Shown piece by piece: positions 6,972-10,801 of a DNA stretch of 10,801 bases. The stretch is from an uncultured Olegusella sp. GTDB lineage: Bacteria; Actinomycetota; Coriobacteriia; Coriobacteriales; Atopobiaceae. Within the stretch, counting starts at the first letter, position 1. Every line of letters starts with the position of its first letter. Position numbers and translations under genes: made by a program. The stretch covers positions 1-10,801 of the forward strand of contig NZ_CAMXYY010000050.1 of the NCBI RefSeq assembly GCF_947253395.1. The letters run 5' to 3'. Under the pieces are notes generated by a model that saw only the letters and a list, made by a program, of their open reading frames with translations, was not told where the DNA came from and ran no database searches.

Positions 6972-7132
6972 CGCACTGACAACATTTCGATAGATGGTTC
7001 GTTTTTCGCACTGCTTACCGATAGATGGTTCGTTTCTCGAACTAGAAGAAAAATTGACCTGCGGTTTTACACTCGCCACGCTCGAAACTCGAACCATCTG
7101 TGGTTTGTGTCTCAATTGTCACCTGCGAAAAA
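6972..7132. repeat. Repeat-rich intergenic element with direct copies and nested inverted repeats
   Basis: Between the convergent ABC and DedA genes, CGATAGATGGTTCGTTT(T/C)TCG occurs twice in direct orientation (from 6988 and 7019, 31 bp apart), each preceded by CGCACTG (6972-6978, 7007-7013). The core AGATGGTTCG (6992-7001, 7023-7032) recurs inverted as CGAACCATCT (7090-7099). TTTTTCGCA (7002-7010) recurs inverted as TGCGAAAAA (7124-7132), so the two inverted pairs nest. AATTGACCTGCG (7053-7064) and AATTGTCACCTGCG also repeat. No coding potential is apparent. It may be a dispersed palindromic element, a bidirectional transcription end region, or a regulatory RNA; no classical T-tract terminator is evident. 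Confidence 0.7.
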
Positions 7133-7159
7133 GCATCTTTTCATCAGTCATTCTTTTGC

Positions 7160-7798
7160 TTATTTATTGAGGCGGCCACGAATCAATCCAACGACTGTCG
7201 GGATAACTGAGACTAAGACAATGCCAACAACCACCAGCTCAAAGTGCGCTTGCACGGCAGGAATGCCACCAAAGAAATAGCCCAGAAGTAGGAAAAGCGT
7301 TGACCACGTAATTCCACCAAGGATATTAAAGAGCACAAAGTGATGCCACTTCATGCCACCCACGCCAGCAAGGAAGGGCACAAAAGTACGAATAAAGGGA
7401 AAGAAACGCCCGAGAAAAATTGCAAGGCGTCCCCATTTATCCAGAAACGCCTCGGACTTCTCTATACGCTCAGGCGTCATAGCCTTTACTTTGCCTGAAT
7501 CAATAATGCGCCTGCCAAGAAAGTGACCGATCAAAAAGTTGCATTGATCACCTAAAATTGCGGAGCACCACGCAACTGCCAGCAACAGGTAGATATTAAA
7601 GTCGCCTGTTGCGGCAAAAAAGCCCGATGCAAAAAGAAGTGAATCACCAGGCAGAAAGGGAAAGAACACAACCCCTGTTTCAACAAAAATGATCAAGAAG
7701 ATAAAGCCATATGCGGCAACAGGTCCCATAGCAATCCAGCTTGCGATAGCACTGCGGGGGTCGCGGAGAAGGTCGACAAAAAAGTTGACAATGCCCAT
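7160..7798 (-). CDS. DedA-family (VTT domain) membrane protein
   Basis: Polytopic inner-membrane protein of the DedA/SNARE-associated family. Members are implicated in lipid-carrier recycling (undecaprenyl phosphate or phosphatidylethanolamine flipping), membrane potential and envelope stress. Signature segments: FVETGVVFFPFLPGDSLLF (residues 38-56) with the acidic Glu40 and Asp52 of the first re-entrant region, and LGRFFPFIRTFVPFLAGVGGM (129-149) with the conserved arginines Arg131 and Arg137. The 212-residue length is typical. The start at 7796-7798 has TTAGGAAC immediately upstream at about 4 bases. It stands alone, 63 bp downstream of the SRP RNA gene on the same strand, and may partly share its transcription. 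Confidence 0.93.
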   Translation of the reverse strand: MGIVNFFVDLLRDPRSAIASWIAMGPVAAYGFIFLIIFVETGVVFFPFLPGDSLLFASGFFAATGDFNIYLLLAVAWCSAILGDQCNFLIGHFLGRRIIDSGKVKAMTPERIEKSEAFLDKWGRLAIFLGRFFPFIRTFVPFLAGVGGMKWHHFVLFNILGGITWSTLFLLLGYFFGGIPAVQAHFELVVVGIVLVSVIPTVVGLIRGRLNK

Positions 7799-7826
7799 GT
7801 GTTCCTAACGTCGTTATTGATGATGA

Positions 7827-7857
7827 CGCCCCGGGGCTTTCAGCAAGTCTCGGGGCG
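7827..7857 (-). terminator. GC-rich hairpin after the SRP RNA gene (candidate terminator)
   Basis: CGCCCCG and CGGGGCG (7827-7833 and 7851-7857) are perfect complements around a 17-base loop. They lie just after the 3' end of the SRP RNA on the minus strand. No run of T follows (the next bases on that strand are TCATCATC), so if it terminates transcription it does so as a non-canonical hairpin. It might alternatively mark the processed 3' end. Confidence 0.4.
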
Positions 7858-7859
7858 AC

Positions 7860-7974
<115 letters not shown>

Positions 7975-7980
7975 GGCCAA

Positions 7981-8023
7981 AGTATAGCGGTAGCCAAGCT
8001 TTGTTGCCTAGCTCGGCTACCGC
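7981..8023 (-). promoter_or_regulatory. SRP RNA promoter -10 box with a large palindrome in the -35/spacer region
   Basis: On the minus strand TATACT (7981-7986) lies 6-7 bases before the inferred SRP RNA 5' end. Immediately upstream, GCGGTAGCC (7987-7995) and GGCTACCGC (8015-8023) are perfect 9-bp inverted arms. AGCT arms (7997-8000, 8010-8013) extend the palindrome to 13 of 14 pairs with a 9-base loop. The expected -35 position (about 8004-8009, AGGCAA on the coding strand) is weak. The palindrome may be an operator, or the hairpin terminator of the upstream oxidoreductase gene (again without a T-run). Confidence 0.55.
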
Positions 8024-8044
8024 ACTGCCACAAATTCTCATAAA

Positions 8045-8090
8045 GCTTGTGACTTACTGAGAAATTTTCTAGACGAAAAATGCCACAAGC
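8045..8090. repeat. Short inverted repeat between SRP RNA and the oxidoreductase gene
   Basis: GCTTGTG (8045-8051) and CACAAGC (8084-8090) are perfect 7-bp inverted arms separated by a 32-base A/T-rich segment. It lies 22 bases beyond the stop of the oxidoreductase gene on the minus strand. The role is unclear; it could help end that transcript. Nothing else recognisable lies in 8024-8111. Confidence 0.3.
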
Positions 8091-8111
8091 ATACACATGG
8101 GCCCTCTCTAT

Positions 8112-9170
8112 CTATTTGTCTGCAGGAAAACGCACGCCAAGCTGTCTGCGTGCTTCGTCCATCGTGGTGAGTGCATCATAGGTCACCTGCTGGAATTGAT
8201 GAACACGTTTAAGCGCTTCGGCCTTCCTTGCCACCGCATCACGGAAGAAGGACAGTTCACACACCATATCGTTTTCAGGTGTCACAACGGGAAGCTCTTC
8301 TTCCGTACCGCCTACCGTACCATATGCCATACCTGCATCTACATGCGTCACGAGCTTTAACTGTGAGCAGTTAGGCAACGCTCCTATGGTCAAGGTAGCT
8401 GTTTCCCCTTGAATTTGAGACGGGATGAGATCATCTGTCACCTTTCCAAAAGAAAGATTCACTACCTTGTCTCCGTAGTCAAGCAGCACCTCTCCTGCTA
8501 GATCAATCTTTCCATAAGCACTATCAAGAGGCTCTCCAGGAACTGCCATACAAATTCCCGCAGCCAGCACGCGCTCGGGGCGGCCAAAGAACGCTATCGC
8601 GGGCTCCATGGTATAGATGCCAATATCCATCAACGCGCCCTCGGAAAGCAAGGGATCAAACTGATTGATACGCTCACCGGCACGCAAGCGCGCCATGCGA
8701 GAAGTAATTTTGGAAAAGCGGAAGGTTGCTTGGCGAATAGTTCCCAAGCGGTCTAAATTCTGTTCAATCTTGGCAAAACCCGGGTCATAAAGATTGCGCA
8801 TTGCTTCCATCGCAATAACACCTGCAGCTTTTGCAGCAGCAAATACCTCTGCCGCCTCGGCAGCATTCGATGCAAAAGCTTTCTCTACCAGCACATGCTT
8901 GCCCTCTGCAATGAGCTGCTTTGCCTGAGGCCCATGTAGCGCATTGGGGCTTGCGATGTACACCGCATCCACATCAGGTGAGCTAGCCAATTCAGCTAGA
9001 TCGTCAAACGCTAACTCCGCGCCATGCTTTTGTGCAAAATCTTTTGCTCGGTCAAGTGTGCGAGAATAGCATCCTGCCAGGCACACACCTTCAGTTTTTG
9101 CTACCGCATCAAGAAACCTCTCACAAATCGCACTGGTACCGATAGTCGCGATTCTTAACTCACGTCCCAT
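8112..9170 (-). CDS. Gfo/Idh/MocA-family NAD(P)-dependent oxidoreductase
   Basis: Cytoplasmic dehydrogenase of the Gfo/Idh/MocA superfamily, which typically oxidises sugars, inositols or related polyols with NAD(P). The N-terminal Rossmann fold opens LRIATIGTSAICERF (GxGxxA-like variant GTSAI) and continues with AGCYSRTLDRAKDFA. VDAVYIASPNALHGPQA and HVLVEKAFAS follow; the usual EKP is EKA here (Glu96-Lys97-Ala98). The C-terminal domain contains GALMDIGIY (family GGGxLxDxGxY, Asp182), whose residues normally shape the active site. Start chosen at ATG 9168-9170 because AGGGAGG lies 8 bases upstream and an extended -10 box at 9218-9226 predicts a transcript start near 9211. The earlier in-frame ATG at 9212 would therefore be virtually leaderless. 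Length is 352 residues. Specific substrate is unknown. Confidence 0.9.
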   Translation of the reverse strand: MGRELRIATIGTSAICERFLDAVAKTEGVCLAGCYSRTLDRAKDFAQKHGAELAFDDLAELASSPDVDAVYIASPNALHGPQAKQLIAEGKHVLVEKAFASNAAEAAEVFAAAKAAGVIAMEAMRNLYDPGFAKIEQNLDRLGTIRQATFRFSKITSRMARLRAGERINQFDPLLSEGALMDIGIYTMEPAIAFFGRPERVLAAGICMAVPGEPLDSAYGKIDLAGEVLLDYGDKVVNLSFGKVTDDLIPSQIQGETATLTIGALPNCSQLKLVTHVDAGMAYGTVGGTEEELPVVTPENDMVCELSFFRDAVARKAEALKRVHQFQQVTYDALTTMDEARRQLGVRFPADK

Positions 9171-9212
9171 AGCTGCAGCCTCCCTCACCTTACTTTGACA
9201 TTTGTCCGTCAT

Positions 9213-9263
9213 TTCTCATTATCCCACCACTGAGAATTGTTTTGTTTGACTGCGGGGTATTAT
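9213..9263. promoter_or_regulatory. Divergent promoter region between the oxidoreductase and adenine deaminase genes
   Basis: On the minus strand TGG-GATAAT (9226-9218) is a good extended -10 for the oxidoreductase. An inverted repeat TTCTCA/TGAGAA (9213-9218 and 9231-9236, 12-base spacer) covers that box and is a candidate operator. On the plus strand TATTAT (9258-9263) is a possible -10 for ade; the only upstream -35-like boxes are poor (AATTGT 9235-9240 at 17 bases, TTGTTT 9237-9242 at 15 bases). Start sites are inferred only. Confidence 0.4.
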
Positions 9264-9296
9264 GTTGAGAAGCAAAACCCATGGATTGGAGCCGCC

Positions 9297-10801
9297 ATGT
9301 TCAATGCGTATTGCAAAAAGTCCCAATGGGAATGTCAACGTGACCTCATCCGCGTTGCACGCGGTGAGCAAGCCGCAGATTTGGTCATCCGTCATGCAAC
9401 TTTAGTTTCTACTACCACTCGCGAACTGCTAAAAGATGCAGACATTGCTGTTGTCGCTGGCCGCGTGGCGTATCTGGGCTTGGAGGGAAAGACCGCAGAG
9501 CATTGTATTGGACCTCATACCAAAGTTATAGATGCTACGGGCTACTATGCCTTGCCCGGTCTTATAGACTCGCACATCCATATTGAATCATCCATGTGCT
9601 CGCCTTCCGAGTATGCACGTGCGGTTGTTCCTCATGGCACCACAGCCATCATGTGGGATCCACACGAAATCGCCAACGTTGCGGGTCTTGCAGCAGTACA
9701 TGCCGCTGAAGCCGATGCCAAACGCACGCCACTTAAAGCGATGGTTACCACACCAAGTTGCGTACCAGCAGTGCCAGGTTTTGAAGATACGGGCGCTGAG
9801 GTGAGCGCTATCGATGTCGCCCAAGAAATGCAGCGTGATGACACCATAGCCCTCGGTGAGATGATGAACTATCCTGGCATCCTTTCCTGCCAAGACAACG
9901 CTCTTGATGAGGTTGCCGAAACGCTCAAAGCAGGGCGCACCGTCACGGGCCATTACACGGTGCCCGAACATGACCGTGATCTCAACGCCTACATCGCCGC
10001 AGGTATCACGGCAGATCATGAGTCCTACCGTCCCGAAGACGTAGTCGCAAAGCTGCGCTTGGGCATGTACGTGCAGTTGCGCCAGGGTTCTGCTTGGCAA
10101 AATATGAAACGTTTAGCTCCCGCGCTGACACATCATCAGATTGACAGCAGATTCTGCACACTGTGCTCCGATGACAATCAACCACGCACTATTGTTGAGG
10201 ATGGACACGTAGATCGCTTGCTGCGCCTTGCCGTAAATTGCGGCATCAATCCTATCGAGGCTATACAGATGGCAACCATTAACACGGCAACATGCTTTCA
10301 TCTTGACCATGATTTAGGGGCGATTATCCCCGGGAAATGCGCCGATATTGTACTGTGCGATAGCCTTGATGAATTCAACGTCCATCAGGTCTTTATTGAT
10401 GGTGAGTTAGTTGCTGAGGATGGTAAGCCCCTCTTTGACTTTGAGCCCTACGACTGGCCGCGGGAGTATACGCATACCATGAATCTCGGCATGGAGATCA
10501 CTTCCGAAAGTTTCCGTATTCCCACTGATAAGGCCAATGGCCCCGTCAAGGTGCATGTCATTGGCTCTACTCCTGGATCCACGGTCACAGATGATCTGGT
10601 CATGGAGGTCCTTGCCAAGGACGGCGAACTGCTCAGCGACCCCGAAAACGATTTGATTAAGGTCTGTGTCTTTGAGCGCCATCACGCCACGGGCTCACAT
10701 GCAGCGGGCTTCTTGCATGGTTTTGGTATTCATGGCGCCCTCGCACAGACCGTCGCGCATGATGCTCATAACCTGCTGGTTGCTGGTGATAACGACGCTG
10801 A
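9297..10801 (+). CDS. ade: Adenine deaminase, first 501 residues (runs off right edge)
   Basis: Metal-dependent amidohydrolase that converts adenine to hypoxanthine and ammonia in purine salvage (EC 3.5.4.2). Motifs: GYYALPGLIDSHIHIESS (82-99) with metal ligands His93 and His95; the adenine-deaminase-specific WDPHEIANV (120-128); later GHYTVPEHD and DHESY, whose histidines fit metal or substrate roles; LCSDD with the catalytic Asp; and PIEAIQMATINTATCF typical of amidohydrolases. The C-terminal Adenine_deam_C domain begins near PREYTHTMNLG and includes FERHHATGSHAAGF, GFGIHGALAQTVAHDAHN and GDNDAE. The family is about 570-600 residues, so the last part is missing only because the window ends. 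ATG 9297 has GGAG (9288-9291) 5 bases upstream. It is divergent from the oxidoreductase gene. Confidence 0.96.
   Translation, partial: MFNAYCKKSQWECQRDLIRVARGEQAADLVIRHATLVSTTTRELLKDADIAVVAGRVAYLGLEGKTAEHCIGPHTKVIDATGYYALPGLIDSHIHIESSMCSPSEYARAVVPHGTTAIMWDPHEIANVAGLAAVHAAEADAKRTPLKAMVTTPSCVPAVPGFEDTGAEVSAIDVAQEMQRDDTIALGEMMNYPGILSCQDNALDEVAETLKAGRTVTGHYTVPEHDRDLNAYIAAGITADHESYRPEDVVAKLRLGMYVQLRQGSAWQNMKRLAPALTHHQIDSRFCTLCSDDNQPRTIVEDGHVDRLLRLAVNCGINPIEAIQMATINTATCFHLDHDLGAIIPGKCADIVLCDSLDEFNVHQVFIDGELVAEDGKPLFDFEPYDWPREYTHTMNLGMEITSESFRIPTDKANGPVKVHVIGSTPGSTVTDDLVMEVLAKDGELLSDPENDLIKVCVFERHHATGSHAAGFLHGFGIHGALAQTVAHDAHNLLVAGDNDA

Noticed and set aside
9588..10100. 170-codon minus-strand frame
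   Set aside because: Antisense to adenine deaminase, which has unmistakable motifs throughout the same stretch.

Overview
The window is a chromosomal stretch of mid-GC DNA, probably from a Gram-positive bacterium. The evidence is a lipoprotein-type substrate-binding protein with a lipobox, an Mbeg1-like (DUF2974) hydrolase, and a short SRP RNA without an Alu domain. The gene set would suit a Coriobacteriia (Atopobium/Lancefieldella-like) genome, but that placement is an inference. There is no phage, IS or CRISPR signature.

Layout. Positions 1-2159 (minus strand) hold a MATE-family efflux protein followed after 25 bp by the N-terminal half of a divergent S-adenosylhomocysteine-hydrolase-like protein that runs off the left edge. 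Divergent from it is an Mbeg1-like serine hydrolase (2247-3527, plus). Its stop codon overlaps the stop of a convergent low-molecular-weight tyrosine phosphatase (3524-3997, minus). Next is a three-gene ABC importer of the TrpXYZ / COG2984-COG4120-COG1101 type: lipoprotein (4161-5144), permease (5255-6172) and ATPase (6172-6966). The ATPase start overlaps the permease stop, and a 110-bp gap after the lipoprotein gene carries a perfect TATAAT. A 160-bp intergenic segment (about 6972-7132) is packed with direct and nested inverted repeats. It separates the importer from a convergent DedA-family membrane protein (7160-7798, minus). Upstream of dedA lies the 4.5S/SRP RNA gene (7860-7974, minus) with a -10 box and a large palindrome just upstream. 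Then come a Gfo/Idh/MocA oxidoreductase (8112-9170, minus) and, divergent from it, an adenine deaminase (9297 to the right edge, plus).

Functional view. Most genes are housekeeping or general-purpose. Purine metabolism recurs loosely: adenine deaminase turns adenine into hypoxanthine, and true SAH hydrolases release adenosine. However, the SAHH-like protein here lacks the usual catalytic-site histidine and the STQD segment and has an extra N-terminal region, so it may not hydrolyse SAH. It is the most unusual protein in the window. The most unusual non-coding parts are the repeat-rich spacer at 6972-7132 and the palindrome at the SRP RNA promoter.
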